Made by a program: the position numbers and the translations under genes. From Bacilli bacterium (GTDB lineage: Bacteria; Bacillota_I; Bacilli_A; RF39; UBA660): a stretch of 29,500 nucleotides of DNA. Shown one piece after another: positions 13,830-22,041 of this stretch; position 1 is the stretch's first letter, and every line of letters starts with the position of its first letter. The stretch covers positions 1 through 29,500 of the forward strand of contig JAGHGS010000079.1 of assembly GCA_017888105.1 (NCBI GenBank). The letters run 5' to 3'. The notes beneath the pieces are model-generated. The model saw nothing but the letters and a program-made list of their open reading frames with translations. It ran no database searches and had not been told where the DNA came from.

Positions 13830-14441
13830 ATAATACTTGCACTTCTCTTTAAATAAGCATTCGCTACATTTAGGATTTCTGGCTGTACAATTATAACGTC
13901 CAAATAATACTAGTTGGTGATGCAGTCTACTCCATTTATTTTTAGGAAACTTTTTCATTAATTTTTGTTCAATTATTGATACATCATCCCCCTCTTTTGC
14001 AAATCCTAACCTAATTGACACTCTAGCTACATGAGTATCTACTGCAATTGCAGGAATATCATAAATATTTGATAATACTACATTACATGTTTTTCTTCCT
14101 ACTCCTGGTAGACTTTCTAGATATTCTCTATCATTTGGTACTATTCCATTCCAATCTTCTATTAATCTTGTAGCAATCGTCTTTATATATTTTGCTTTTT
14201 TTGTATGAGAACCACATGGTCGAATAATATTTTCAATCTCTTTTATATCAGCATCTTTTAAAGCTTCTAAATCATATTTATTAAATAAAATACTTGTTAC
14301 CATGTTTACTCTTTTATCCGTACATTGAGCACTTAAAACAGTTGCAATTAAAAGTTCATAATCTTTGGTGTAATTCAGTTCACATCTCGCATCAGGATAA
14401 TACTCATTTAATATGTTAATTACTTCTTCACTCTTCATCAT
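13812..14441 (-). CDS. nth: Endonuclease III (DNA glycosylase/AP lyase)
   Basis: A 209-residue base-excision repair enzyme that removes oxidised pyrimidines and cleaves the abasic site. It has the helix-hairpin-helix LPGVGRKTCNVVL with the catalytic lysine, VDTHVARVSIRLGF with the catalytic aspartate, and the [4Fe-4S] cluster loop C-x6-C-x2-C-x5-C (CTARNPKCSECLFKEKC) at the C-terminus. Normal length. The start (ATG at 14441 or 14438) overlaps the dnaD end by 11-14 nt with no strong RBS, so translation depends on coupling to dnaD. It is the last gene of the mscL-miaA-cca-dnaD-nth operon; dnaD-nth pairing is common in Bacillota. Confidence 0.96.
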   Translation of the reverse strand: MMKSEEVINILNEYYPDARCELNYTKDYELLIATVLSAQCTDKRVNMVTSILFNKYDLEALKDADIKEIENIIRPCGSHTKKAKYIKTIATRLIEDWNGIVPNDREYLESLPGVGRKTCNVVLSNIYDIPAIAVDTHVARVSIRLGFAKEGDDVSIIEQKLMKKFPKNKWSRLHHQLVLFGRYNCTARNPKCSECLFKEKCKYYKKITR

Positions 14442-15063
14442 CTAACCAGTTATAGTCAAATAACTCACTATCCTCCTTTTCTCTTATTTCTCTTTTTTCT
14501 AAATGATTGTTTACATCATTCATTGTTTTAAATCCTTTTTTATTCCATTCATATAGTATTTTATCAATATATCGTAAGTTGCGAACTCCATTATAAACAG
14601 CTTCTTTTAAAGCTCCAATAATTAGTTCCTCACTATAGTTATGTTCTAGCCAAGCGTTGATAATCTCATATTCCATACTGGTAATTGGACGAGCAAATTC
14701 TGTTTCAAATTCTTCATATATATCATTTTTCTTTTCCTGTTTTTCTGTTTTTATTTCTTCTTCTAAAATCATCTTATAAAAATTATCCAAATTTACTTTT
14801 TCAATTAATCTTCCTTCAATATCTTTTTCAGTTTTAATATCAATTAGTTTTTTTGATAAAAGACTTGTGAAAATTTCATAGGCTTTCTCGGAGGATATTC
14901 CAATATTCTTACTTAATTCATCCATGTTTAAATAATTATTATAATCATTATCAAAATAAGTAAGCATTAAAAATTCCTCTAAAGATAATTTTAAAGATAG
15001 TGCTTTTTTTATAAATAAACTATTTGTTATATATTTTTGACATTTAAAATACTCGATATTCAT
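14428..15063 (-). CDS. dnaD: DnaD-family replication initiation protein
   Basis: 211 residues from the ATG at 15063, which overlaps the cca stop as ATGA; an in-frame GTG at 15072 is an alternative. The N-terminal winged helix (LSLEEFLMLTYFDN ... LNMDELSKNIGISSEKAYEIF) is followed by a charged linker with EEEIKTEKQEKK, then the second DnaD domain: FETEFARPITSMEYEIINAW and the signature YIDKILYEWNKKGF. DnaD remodels origin DNA and helps load the replicative helicase in Bacillus-type initiation and restart. The C-terminus is acidic. Confidence 0.93.
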   Translation of the reverse strand: MNIEYFKCQKYITNSLFIKKALSLKLSLEEFLMLTYFDNDYNNYLNMDELSKNIGISSEKAYEIFTSLLSKKLIDIKTEKDIEGRLIEKVNLDNFYKMILEEEIKTEKQEKKNDIYEEFETEFARPITSMEYEIINAWLEHNYSEELIIGALKEAVYNGVRNLRYIDKILYEWNKKGFKTMNDVNNHLEKREIREKEDSELFDYNWLDDEE

Positions 15064-16154
15064 TTTATCCACTCGCTTTTATGTTCTTTAATATATTTTA
15101 TAATATCACTTGTTTTATTTCTTATTTTACCATTAATTATTGAAGTTTCAATATCTTTTAAGATGATTCCTACCTTTTTAGAATAATCTATTTTTAGAGA
15201 CTCAACAATATCACTTGCTTTAATATTGATGTCTTTTTTATCATGAATTGGTAAATCTTTATATATTTTATTAATTCTTTTTTTATCTATTCCAAGTATT
15301 TCTCCAGCGACTAATGATAAATATAGCCCATAATTATATAGAGTTTGTTTATCAATTGTACCACTGTTTATGATTCTTCGAATTGCAATAATATTATTTT
15401 TTTCTACTTTTGTAAATGGTAAATCATAATTTATTTTAAATTGAGCATACATTCCTTCAAGATTTTTTACTGGTATAATTTCTTCCCAATTACTTACTTC
15501 TAATAAATTTAATATACCTAAGTCATTTAATAAATTTAATCCTTTTTTTACATTTTTGGATAATAATATTTTATCTAATTCTTCTTTTATTCTAGTGTTG
15601 GATAATGTTAAAATTAATTTGTTATTCGCTTTTATTTCTTTGTAAAGGTTTGTTTCTAAATTAAAATTTAGAAGTGTTGCTATACGTACTCCTCTAAGGA
15701 TTCGTAGAGGATCTTCTTTTATTTTTAAAGACGGATCACCAATCATTTTGATTTTTAACGCACTTAAATCATCTATTCCACCTACTAAATCGATAATTTC
15801 ACCTTTACTATTCATACATATTGCATTGATAGTAAAATCTCTTCTTTGTAAGTCTAGAACTAAATTATTAATATAATTAAATTCTACTGGTTTGCGATTT
15901 TTATATTTTATTTCTTCTCGATAAGTAGTTATTTCTATATGATATTCTTTTACTTTAAATTCAATTCCACCTAAATTTTTTGAAGAAGAATTTGGAAAAA
16001 TAGATAATAATTCTTTTGGAGTTGCATTGGTACAAATATCAATGTCATAAGAAAAAATACCGGCGAGTAAGTCTCTTACATATCCTCCTACTACATATGC
16101 TTCATATCCTTCAGACTCTATTTTTGTTAATATATTTTTAATTATTTTATTCAA
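15060..16154 (-). CDS. cca: CCA tRNA nucleotidyltransferase (class II)
   Basis: 364 residues; adds or repairs the CCA end of tRNAs. The polymerase head has VVGGYVRDLL, then the metal-binding DIDIC (DxD), RRDFTINAIC, and EDPLRILRGVRIA, in the class II order, followed by NTRIKEELDKILLS and a helical body and tail. The start is taken as TTG at 16154, because AGGTGA lies 5 nt upstream; the in-frame GTG at 16163 is part of that ribosome binding site. The stop overlaps the dnaD ATG (ATGA). It follows miaA by 22 nt. Confidence 0.94.
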   Translation of the reverse strand: MNKIIKNILTKIESEGYEAYVVGGYVRDLLAGIFSYDIDICTNATPKELLSIFPNSSSKNLGGIEFKVKEYHIEITTYREEIKYKNRKPVEFNYINNLVLDLQRRDFTINAICMNSKGEIIDLVGGIDDLSALKIKMIGDPSLKIKEDPLRILRGVRIATLLNFNLETNLYKEIKANNKLILTLSNTRIKEELDKILLSKNVKKGLNLLNDLGILNLLEVSNWEEIIPVKNLEGMYAQFKINYDLPFTKVEKNNIIAIRRIINSGTIDKQTLYNYGLYLSLVAGEILGIDKKRINKIYKDLPIHDKKDINIKASDIVESLKIDYSKKVGIILKDIETSIINGKIRNKTSDIIKYIKEHKSEWIK

Positions 16155-16176
16155 TATTATCACCTATTTAATTTTA

Positions 16177-17034
16177 TTACTTTACATTTGAAATATATTT
16201 CTCTACTTCTTTAATTGTATTATTAAAGTTATTAAAATCTACATTAAACCAAGCAATGTCCATTTGATTATTAAACCATGTATATTGTCTTTTGGCATAA
16301 TGCCTTGAATTCTTTTTAATTAAATCCTTTGCTTCATCTAGTGTTATTTCACCATCAAAATACTTGTATAATTCTTTATATCCAATTGCTGTTGATAATG
16401 CTTTCGAGTTTATTTTTTTTTCATAAAATTCTTTTACTTCGTCAATTAAGCCTTCCCTAAGCATTTCATCCACCCGATTATTAATTCGTTCATATAAGAT
16501 GTTTCTATCACAGGTAAGGCCAATATAAATGGCATCATATATCGGTTTTGATGCTGGTATATCCGTACTTTCTTTGTTTAGAAATCTTACTAATCGTTTG
16601 CGATTATTCTTATGAATGTTCATGTTTGGATCTTTTTTTAAAGCAAGATTGTACAATTCATCATTACTTAGTTCTTCATAATTATTTGTTGTTTTTTCTT
16701 CTTTTTTTAGTTCATAGCTATATAACGTAGCTTTTAAATAAAGTCCAGACCCTCCAACAAAAATAATATTTTTATCTTTGTACTTTTCTAATAAATGTCT
16801 TGCATCTAGTTGATAATCATAAACTGTATAGTTTTCATTTACGTCTTTTATATCAAATAAATAATGAGGAATTCCTTCCTTTTCTTTTTCCTTTATCTTA
16901 GCGGTTCCTATGTTCATTCTTTTATATACTTGCATGGCATCACAATTAATAATAATTGCATTATATTTTTTGGCTAGTTCAATACTTAGTCTCGTTTTTC
17001 CTACCCCTGTTGGTCCAACGATTGCTAAAATCAT
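16177..17034 (-). CDS. miaA: tRNA dimethylallyltransferase
   Basis: A 285-residue enzyme that prenylates A37 of tRNAs reading U-codons. It has the P-loop GPTGVGKT, INCDAMQVYKRMNIGTAK (DxxQxY substrate motif), IPHYLFDI, IFVGGSGLYLKA, and the C-terminal STAIGYKEL and RHYAKRQYTWFNN motifs. Its product is the substrate of MiaB, encoded 1.8 kb upstream in the same direction. The ATG overlaps the mscL TGA (ATGA), and AGAAGGA in the mscL end serves as RBS. Confidence 0.96.
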   Translation of the reverse strand: MILAIVGPTGVGKTRLSIELAKKYNAIIINCDAMQVYKRMNIGTAKIKEKEKEGIPHYLFDIKDVNENYTVYDYQLDARHLLEKYKDKNIIFVGGSGLYLKATLYSYELKKEEKTTNNYEELSNDELYNLALKKDPNMNIHKNNRKRLVRFLNKESTDIPASKPIYDAIYIGLTCDRNILYERINNRVDEMLREGLIDEVKEFYEKKINSKALSTAIGYKELYKYFDGEITLDEAKDLIKKNSRHYAKRQYTWFNNQMDIAWFNVDFNNFNNTIKEVEKYISNVK

Positions 17035-17429
17035 GCTTCATCCTTCTTTTCTTTTAATAAATCTCTAATTTCTTCTAATAATAATACTTCATCACTTTTC
17101 TTTGGTTTTTCCTTTTCTTCTTCTTTCTTTTTAATGTGAGTTATTTTATTGATAAATTTAATAATCGTAAAAATACAAATAGCGATAATTAAAAAATCAA
17201 TGATACTTTGAATAAAGGCACCATATTCAATTGTTGTATCTTTAAAAGTAATTGATAAATTAGAAAAATCTACTCCTCCTAAAACTAAGCCTAATATTGG
17301 CGTTAATATATTATTTACTAGACTAGTTACAATTGATGAAAAAGCTCCACCGATAATTACACCGACTGCTAAATCAATAACATTTCCTCTAGCAATAAAC
17401 TTTTTAAATTCATTAATATTTTTTTTCAT
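17031..17429 (-). CDS. mscL: Large-conductance mechanosensitive channel
   Basis: A 132-residue channel that opens under membrane tension to release solutes. NEFKKFIARGNVIDLAVGVIIGGAFSSIVTSLVNN is the amphipathic N-terminal helix and TM1 (pore constriction GGAFSSIV); TM2 is about residues 70-95 (IQSIIDFLIIAICIFTIIKF); the C-terminal EEIRDLLKEK helix is the usual bundle. Start ATG with GGAGG 6 nt upstream. It is the first gene of the operon with miaA, cca, dnaD and nth. A TAAAAT -10 candidate lies about 25 nt before the start; the -35 is poor. Confidence 0.95.
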   Translation of the reverse strand: MKKNINEFKKFIARGNVIDLAVGVIIGGAFSSIVTSLVNNILTPILGLVLGGVDFSNLSITFKDTTIEYGAFIQSIIDFLIIAICIFTIIKFINKITHIKKKEEEKEKPKKSDEVLLLEEIRDLLKEKKDEA

Positions 17430-17474
17430 ACTACCTCCAGCTTTTCAATTCTATTTTAACATATTTTAAGAATT

Positions 17475-17495
17475 AAAAAAAGGTAATTCCTTACC
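17475..17495 (-). terminator. Terminator of the second TasA-like gene
   Basis: Stem GGTAA/TTACC (17491-17495 with 17482-17486), TTCC-type 4-nt loop, seven T on the minus strand. The stop codon is inside the stem. Confidence 0.7.
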
Positions 17496-18051
17496 CTGCC
17501 GTATTATACACTACAACTTCTGCTTGAAATGTGCTTCCCATAATATCATTTCCTGCCGATTCATCAATCCATAAATGTAAATTGTAAGTTCGAGCCTCAT
17601 TTATCGTAGATAAAGCTCCAGTATCTAATACATAAGATGCTAATACATTAGATGATGAGACATCACTTGGTGGAGTTATAGAAGTTTGATCAGAAAGTTT
17701 GTTTACTGTGGATCCATCTAATGAATAATTGATATATGGTAATAGGTTGGTACTTGATGAATTTAAAACATTTAAAATAACTTGATAATTTGATGGGGTT
17801 TCACAAGTATTTGTAATTGTAAATGTATATGGCGTTATTGTTCTAAAGGCTGTTGCACTACTCATTGGATAACTTGTAATACTAATTGAATTGCTATCGA
17901 CAAAATTAACATTGTAACATCCTGTCGATAATGTATTTGTTCCCTCTTGTGCGCTACTAAAAGATAAATATGCATAAGTAACACTGATTGTTGCAACAAC
18001 TACTATTAGAATGGAAGATATAAGTAATACAATATATTTTTTGTTGTTCAA
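17491..18051 (-). CDS. TasA/camelysin-like secreted protein, paralogue B
   Basis: 186 residues from a TTG start at 18051 preceded by GGTGATAAAA, the same RBS layout as its paralogue; the in-frame ATG at 18081 overlaps the -10 box. The N-terminal signal/anchor is KKYIVLLISSILIVVVATIS, followed by VTYAYLSFSSAQEGTN, resembling the T-Y-A-Y/F motif of SipW-processed TasA/camelysin proteins. The rest looks like beta-sandwich: TFTITNTC, a Ser/Thr-rich middle, and the C-terminal YNLHLWIDESAGND then VVVYN. Two cysteines (TGCYNV, NTCETP) match those of paralogue A and could form a disulfide. Likely an envelope or matrix protein. Confidence 0.65.
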   Translation of the reverse strand: MNNKKYIVLLISSILIVVVATISVTYAYLSFSSAQEGTNTLSTGCYNVNFVDSNSISITSYPMSSATAFRTITPYTFTITNTCETPSNYQVILNVLNSSSTNLLPYINYSLDGSTVNKLSDQTSITPPSDVSSSNVLASYVLDTGALSTINEARTYNLHLWIDESAGNDIMGSTFQAEVVVYNTAG

Positions 18052-18079
18052 TTTTATCACCACTATCTCGCTATAATAC

Positions 18080-18111
18080 ATTATATAGTATTTTTATCAT
18101 TCTCACAAGTA
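18080..18111 (-). promoter_or_regulatory. Promoter of TasA-like gene B, with 23-bp shared block
   Basis: -35 TTGTGA (18103-18108), 17-bp spacer, -10 TATAAT (18080-18085) on the minus strand. Positions 18089-18111 are identical over 23 bp to 18784-18806 upstream of paralogue A. Confidence 0.75.
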
Positions 18112-18119
18112 TTAAATTT

Positions 18120-18143
18120 AAAAAAACTTCCGTTTTTGGAAGT
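18120..18143 (-). terminator. Terminator of TasA-like gene A
   Basis: Stem ACTTCC/GGAAGT (18138-18143 with 18126-18131), 6-nt loop, T-run on the minus strand; begins directly after the TAG stop. Confidence 0.8.
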
Positions 18144-18749
18144 CTACATATAACTATATACTAGAACACGACCAGTAAAGGATTGATTCATTGTATCATT
18201 TCCAGCACTTTCATCGATCCATAAATATAAGTTGTAAGTTTTTGATTCACCTGGAGCCAAAGTACCACTTGCAAGATTATAACTACTGTCAATACCATAA
18301 GTTTCTTTCAAAGTTTCTCCGAAAGTGTATGGAGTTGCACTTCCAAGTAATCCACTCGTTCCTTCTACTACAGATGGACTCGTTTCATTCAATTTATATC
18401 TTAATTTAGACAAATCTAAGGTTGGTAAATTTCCTGTTATCGTATTTAGAGTAACTACATAATTGATCGGATTCGTTGCATTCTCACTTGTACAAGTATT
18501 GGTAATTGTAAACTCATAAGGTTTTAAGTTTGCTAAAGCACTACTCTCACTCATTGGATAAGTTGCTGGTAAATTAATTGAACCATTTGTTCCTTCTGTA
18601 TAAGATACATTAAAACAAGTTGTTGTAAGTTCATTTGGGTCTTCTTGAGTACTTGCAATAGAATAGTAAGAATAACTTGTTCCAATCGTAATTGTTACTA
18701 AAATCATTATTGTTAATACACCTAAAGTTATTTTATAACCACTTCTCAT
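18144..18749 (-). CDS. TasA/camelysin-like secreted protein, paralogue A
   Basis: A 201-residue protein. The N-terminal signal/anchor ITLGVLTIMILVTITIGTSY is followed by SYYSIASTQEDPN. It shares with paralogue B the order TTCFNVSY, YPMSESSALANLKPYEFTIT, NTC, and the end YNLYLWIDESAGND then RVLVYSYM. Cysteines are conserved between the two. ATG start with AGGTGATAAT upstream. It is transcribed alone, with its own promoter and terminator. Function unknown; the layout suggests a cell-surface or fibre-type protein. The match to TasA/camelysin rests on the signal-region style and beta-rich sequence, not on clear homology. Confidence 0.65.
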   Translation of the reverse strand: MRSGYKITLGVLTIMILVTITIGTSYSYYSIASTQEDPNELTTTCFNVSYTEGTNGSINLPATYPMSESSALANLKPYEFTITNTCTSENATNPINYVVTLNTITGNLPTLDLSKLRYKLNETSPSVVEGTSGLLGSATPYTFGETLKETYGIDSSYNLASGTLAPGESKTYNLYLWIDESAGNDTMNQSFTGRVLVYSYM

Positions 18750-18774
18750 ATTATCACCTATTTTACTATTTATA

Positions 18775-18806
18775 ATTATAAGATATTTTTATCATTCTCA
18801 CAAGTA
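18775..18806 (-). promoter_or_regulatory. Promoter of TasA-like gene A, with 23-bp shared block
   Basis: -35 TTGTGA (18798-18803), 17-bp spacer, -10 TATAAT (18775-18780) on the minus strand. The block 18784-18806, covering -35 and most of the spacer, is repeated exactly at gene B. Confidence 0.75.
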
Positions 18807-18814
18807 CTTTTTGA

Positions 18815-20230
18815 TTAATTTTTTACAAATATTACTTTTTCTCCATCTAAACTAAAGCTTTTTGCATCCGTAATATGAACGGGAATTAATTTCCCTATAT
18901 CATGTTGGGCATTTGATACATTCACTAGCTTCATTGTTTTTGTATAACCATATACTTTATTTTCACCTTTTTCACTAGCTCCTAATATCAATACTTCTTC
19001 GATTTTATCAACATATTCTTTATTATGCTCTAAACTATAAGAATTTATTAATTCGTTTAATTTATGTAATCGTTTTTCTTTTACTTCTAAAGAAATAGAA
19101 TCTTTTATTTTTGATGCTGGTGTTCCCTCTCTGGGAGAATATATAAATGTAAAGGCACCGTCAAATTTACATTTGTTTACTACTTCTAATGTTTCTTCAA
19201 AATCTTCTTCCGTTTCATTTGGAAAACCTACTATAATATCAGTTGTTATACTTACACCGGGAACTTTTTCTTTGATTTTATTATAAAGCGTAATATATTC
19301 ATCTTTCGTATATCTTCTGCCCATTAATTTTAAAATTTTGGAACTTCCACTTTGAAGTGGTAAATGAATGTATGGCATAATATTATCGTTTTTGGCAATT
19401 ATATCAATCATTTCATCGGTAAAATCCCAAGGATGACTAGTTACAAAACGAATTCTTTGAATTCCTGTTTTGGCAACATTTTCTAGTAAAGTAGCAAAAT
19501 CATATCCATATTCTAAATCTTTACCATAAGCATTCACATTTTGACCTAAGAGAGTTACTTCTATATATCCTTCTTTTTTTAAATCTTCTACTTCTTTAAT
19601 TATCTCTTCCATTTTACGACTTCTTTGCTTTCCTCTTGTAAATGGAACAATACAATACGTACAAAATTTATCACAACCGTACATAATGTTTACCCAAGCT
19701 GTAATTTTTGAATCTCTGATGTAATCCATATGTTCATAAACGTTTCCTTCTATAGAATAAACTTCAATTTGTTGCTTTTTACTTTCTTTTAAAATCATAC
19801 TTCCTAAATCATTAATATTATGAGTACCAAATACAATATTAACAAATGGATATTTTTCTTTTAATATATTTGCAACACTACTTTCTTGAGGCATACATCC
19901 ACCTATGCATATGATTAAATCGGGATTTTCTTTTTTTAAATGTTTTAATCTTCCTAAAAATCCAAAAACTTTATCATGAGCATTTTCACGGATTGCACAA
20001 GTATTTAAAACAACAAGATCTGTTTCTACTAAATTTTCTGTTTCTTTAAATCCTAAATTTTCTAATATTCCTTTTATCTCTTCTGAATCATGAACGTTCA
20101 TTTGACATCCATAGGTTCTAATAAAATATTTTTTATTTTCAAATTTATCACTTTTTATATTCTTTGCATCTATAAACTCTACTTTTTTATCGGTTCTCAT
20201 TCGTGCTTGATTTAAATCTGGTAAATTCAT
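18815..20230 (-). CDS. miaB: tRNA-2-methylthio-N6-dimethylallyladenosine synthase
   Basis: 471 residues; a radical-SAM methylthiotransferase that converts i6A37 to ms2i6A37. The N-terminal UPF0004 domain carries YGCQMNVHDSE, NTCAIRENAHDKV and GGCMPQE, whose three cysteines hold the auxiliary cluster. The radical-SAM domain has GCDKFCTYCIVPFTRGKQRS (CxxxCxxC), and a C-terminal TRAM domain ends GEKVIFVKN. The start is the ATG at 20230 (AAGGA 9 nt upstream); the in-frame TTG at 20263 lies before the -10 box. It works after MiaA, encoded downstream. Confidence 0.95.
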   Translation of the reverse strand: MNLPDLNQARMRTDKKVEFIDAKNIKSDKFENKKYFIRTYGCQMNVHDSEEIKGILENLGFKETENLVETDLVVLNTCAIRENAHDKVFGFLGRLKHLKKENPDLIICIGGCMPQESSVANILKEKYPFVNIVFGTHNINDLGSMILKESKKQQIEVYSIEGNVYEHMDYIRDSKITAWVNIMYGCDKFCTYCIVPFTRGKQRSRKMEEIIKEVEDLKKEGYIEVTLLGQNVNAYGKDLEYGYDFATLLENVAKTGIQRIRFVTSHPWDFTDEMIDIIAKNDNIMPYIHLPLQSGSSKILKLMGRRYTKDEYITLYNKIKEKVPGVSITTDIIVGFPNETEEDFEETLEVVNKCKFDGAFTFIYSPREGTPASKIKDSISLEVKEKRLHKLNELINSYSLEHNKEYVDKIEEVLILGASEKGENKVYGYTKTMKLVNVSNAQHDIGKLIPVHITDAKSFSLDGEKVIFVKN

Positions 20231-20251
20231 AATACACCGTCCTTCCGGACT

Positions 20252-20280
20252 ATTATAGCACAATTGTCTTTATAAGTAAA
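20252..20280 (-). promoter_or_regulatory. miaB promoter
   Basis: -35 TTTACT (20275-20280), 17-bp spacer, -10 TATAAT (20252-20257) with an extended TGC in front, on the minus strand; 21 nt to the ATG. It lies in the gap after the DUF3603 gene, where a weak A/T stem (AAAGTT/AACTTT) spans the stop. Confidence 0.6.
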
Positions 20281-20286
20281 AAGTTA

Positions 20287-20931
20287 TTAAACTTTATGAT
20301 AAGATATTTTAATTATGTAATATAGTTTTAAAATATCTTCATTAAAGTCTTTTTTTAAATCATTTTTAATACTTTCATAAATGTAATTTATATCATCAAT
20401 ATTTTCTTTTTTATATTCATAATATAGATATCTTAATTTGTCGATTTCTTTTTTTTGATATAAATTATTTATTTCCATTAAAATTAATTTTTGTGCTTCT
20501 TTTATTTGTCTTAAAGTATTATCTATCTTTATTTTTCTTATTGCTTCCATATTTATATTAGTCTCTTTTATGCCATAAATTACTTCTAAAACATTTAATT
20601 CATCATCGACTAAAAGTTTACTTCTACTAATACTTACGCCTTCTTCATTAAATTCTATAGCGATCGCATTTTTTGTATCAGTAAAAAGACAAGCATACTC
20701 AATTTTTTTAAAGTTTTTACGATCACTGACTAATGTTTTTTCTTTGATTAATTCTAGAAAATCAGAATCTACTTTTACTATGTTTTCTGTTAAATCTAGA
20801 AATGTTTTATGTTTTACTTTGATTAAAGGTATTTTTTTAATTAATTCTAAGTAATCAAAATCGTTCCATTCATAAAATTCATAAGCATTCTCTTCATTCC
20901 AATTTAAGATGATGTCGTAGTAATAGTTCAT
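20287..20931 (-). CDS. DUF3603 family protein
   Basis: A 214-residue cytoplasmic protein with the pattern of DUF3603: MNYYYDIILNWNEENAYEFY at the start, then DFDYLELIKKIPLIKV, a central KKIEYACLFTDTKNAIAIEF and GVSISRSKLLVDDELNVLEV, and a helical C-terminal half. The family is found in Bacilli and has no known function that I can state. GGTGGA precedes ATG. It overlaps the end of the upstream membrane-protein gene by 38 nt, so the two are expressed together; miaB follows 56 nt downstream but has its own promoter. Confidence 0.7.
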   Translation of the reverse strand: MNYYYDIILNWNEENAYEFYEWNDFDYLELIKKIPLIKVKHKTFLDLTENIVKVDSDFLELIKEKTLVSDRKNFKKIEYACLFTDTKNAIAIEFNEEGVSISRSKLLVDDELNVLEVIYGIKETNINMEAIRKIKIDNTLRQIKEAQKLILMEINNLYQKKEIDKLRYLYYEYKKENIDDINYIYESIKNDLKKDFNEDILKLYYIIKISYHKV

Positions 20932-21130
20932 TTTTTATCCACCTTTCTAATGATATAATGATACATATTATGCCAATAAAAATTAACCATACTTCTAGTC
21001 TTCTACTTATAAATTTAACAAAAAATGGAAAACTATACCCTATTGTTAATAAGTTTAAATAAATAATTAAGAAAAAAAATCCTATACTTGTCAAAATAAT
21101 TCCTGTTATGTAAAGTAATATGCGAAACAT
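20894..21130 (-). CDS. Small two/three-pass membrane protein
   Basis: 78 residues, starting at ATG 21130 (AAGGGTGA 5-6 nt upstream; the GTG at 21139 is part of that RBS). Hydrophobic segments ILLYITGIILTSIGFFFLII, a middle weakly hydrophobic part and VWLIFIGIICIIISLE are separated by a basic KFISRRLE loop. The C-terminus is charged and hydrophilic and overlaps the DUF3603 start by 38 nt in another frame. No recognised family. Divergent from uppP with about 67 bp between start codons. Confidence 0.7.
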   Translation of the reverse strand: MFRILLYITGIILTSIGFFFLIIYLNLLTIGYSFPFFVKFISRRLEVWLIFIGIICIIISLERWIKNELLLRHHLKLE

Positions 21131-21197
21131 TGTATTCACCCTTATAATTTTATTTCTTAAATTTAAAAAATATTATATAATTAAGTAGGTGATTAAC

Positions 21198-22010
21198 ATG
21201 GATTATTTAATTTATATTATTTTGGGTATTATTCAGGGTTTTACAGAGCCAATACCAGTATCTTCAAGTGGTCATATATTTCTTTTTAAAAACATTTTTA
21301 ATTCGGAAATGTTTAATGATTTAAATTTTGAAATTATTGCTAATTTTGGTTCGTTTTTAGCCATTCTATTTATTTTTAGAAAAGAAGTTTGGGAATTATT
21401 AACTGCTTTCTTCTCTTATATATTTAAGAAAGATACGAGAGAAAAATATAAAAAGAAGTTTAAATATTGTCTTTTCATTATTGTATCAACGATTCCAATT
21501 GGGATTGCAGGAATTTTACTTAAAGATTTTATTGAAAATAAACTTCAAAATATTATGTTCTTAGGTGTTGCCTTTTTATTTACAGCTTTTATGTTACTTC
21601 TTGTTAAAAATAAAAATGGAAAAAAGGATGATTATGATATTACTCTTAAAGATGCTTTAATAATTGGAATATTCCAAATAATTGCACTTTTCCCTGGTAT
21701 TAGTCGAAGTGGTACTACTCTTGTTTTATGTTTGCTTGTTGGAATGAGTCGAAGTACTGCCCTAAAATATACTTTTATTTTGTATTTCCCTATTAGTGTT
21801 GGAACAATGATTTTAGGAGTAAAAGATATTGTAGAGGCTGGAAATTTAGCAACGGTTGCGATTCCTTATCTTTTAGGGATGATTGCTGCTGGTATTGTTA
21901 CTTATTTTTCCTACCGTTGGTTAAGCGAAATTGTTAAACGTGGTAACTTATGGAAATTTAGTATTTATTGTGTTTGTTTAGCAGTGTTTATATTTATATA
22001 TTTTCGATAA
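21198..22010 (+). CDS. uppP: Undecaprenyl-diphosphatase UppP (BacA)
   Basis: A 270-residue polytopic membrane enzyme that dephosphorylates undecaprenyl diphosphate, recycling the lipid carrier of cell-wall synthesis; it often confers bacitracin tolerance. The two catalytic motifs are present: GIIQGFTEPIPVSSSGH near the N-terminus (E in QGxTE, then SSSGH) and PGISRSGTT at about residue 170 with the essential arginine. The start is ATG 21198 with AGGTGA 5 nt upstream; GTG at 21189 is within the RBS. A -10 TATAAT (21176-21181) lies 16 nt before ATG; the -35 is weak. Confidence 0.95.
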   Translation: MDYLIYIILGIIQGFTEPIPVSSSGHIFLFKNIFNSEMFNDLNFEIIANFGSFLAILFIFRKEVWELLTAFFSYIFKKDTREKYKKKFKYCLFIIVSTIPIGIAGILLKDFIENKLQNIMFLGVAFLFTAFMLLLVKNKNGKKDDYDITLKDALIIGIFQIIALFPGISRSGTTLVLCLLVGMSRSTALKYTFILYFPISVGTMILGVKDIVEAGNLATVAIPYLLGMIAAGIVTYFSYRWLSEIVKRGNLWKFSIYCVCLAVFIFIYFR

Positions 22011-22015
22011 AAAAG

Positions 22016-22041
22016 ACTTCACTTTTTAGGGTGAAGTTTTT
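22016..22041 (+). terminator. uppP terminator
   Basis: Stem ACTTCAC/GTGAAGT (22016-22022 with 22031-22037), 8-nt loop, T5 tail. It runs into the stop codon of the convergent gene at 22040. Confidence 0.8.

Noticed and set aside
18052..18081. ATG start at 18081 for TasA-like gene B
   Set aside because: The ATG overlaps the -10 hexamer; the TTG at 18051 has the same RBS arrangement as the paralogue's ATG.
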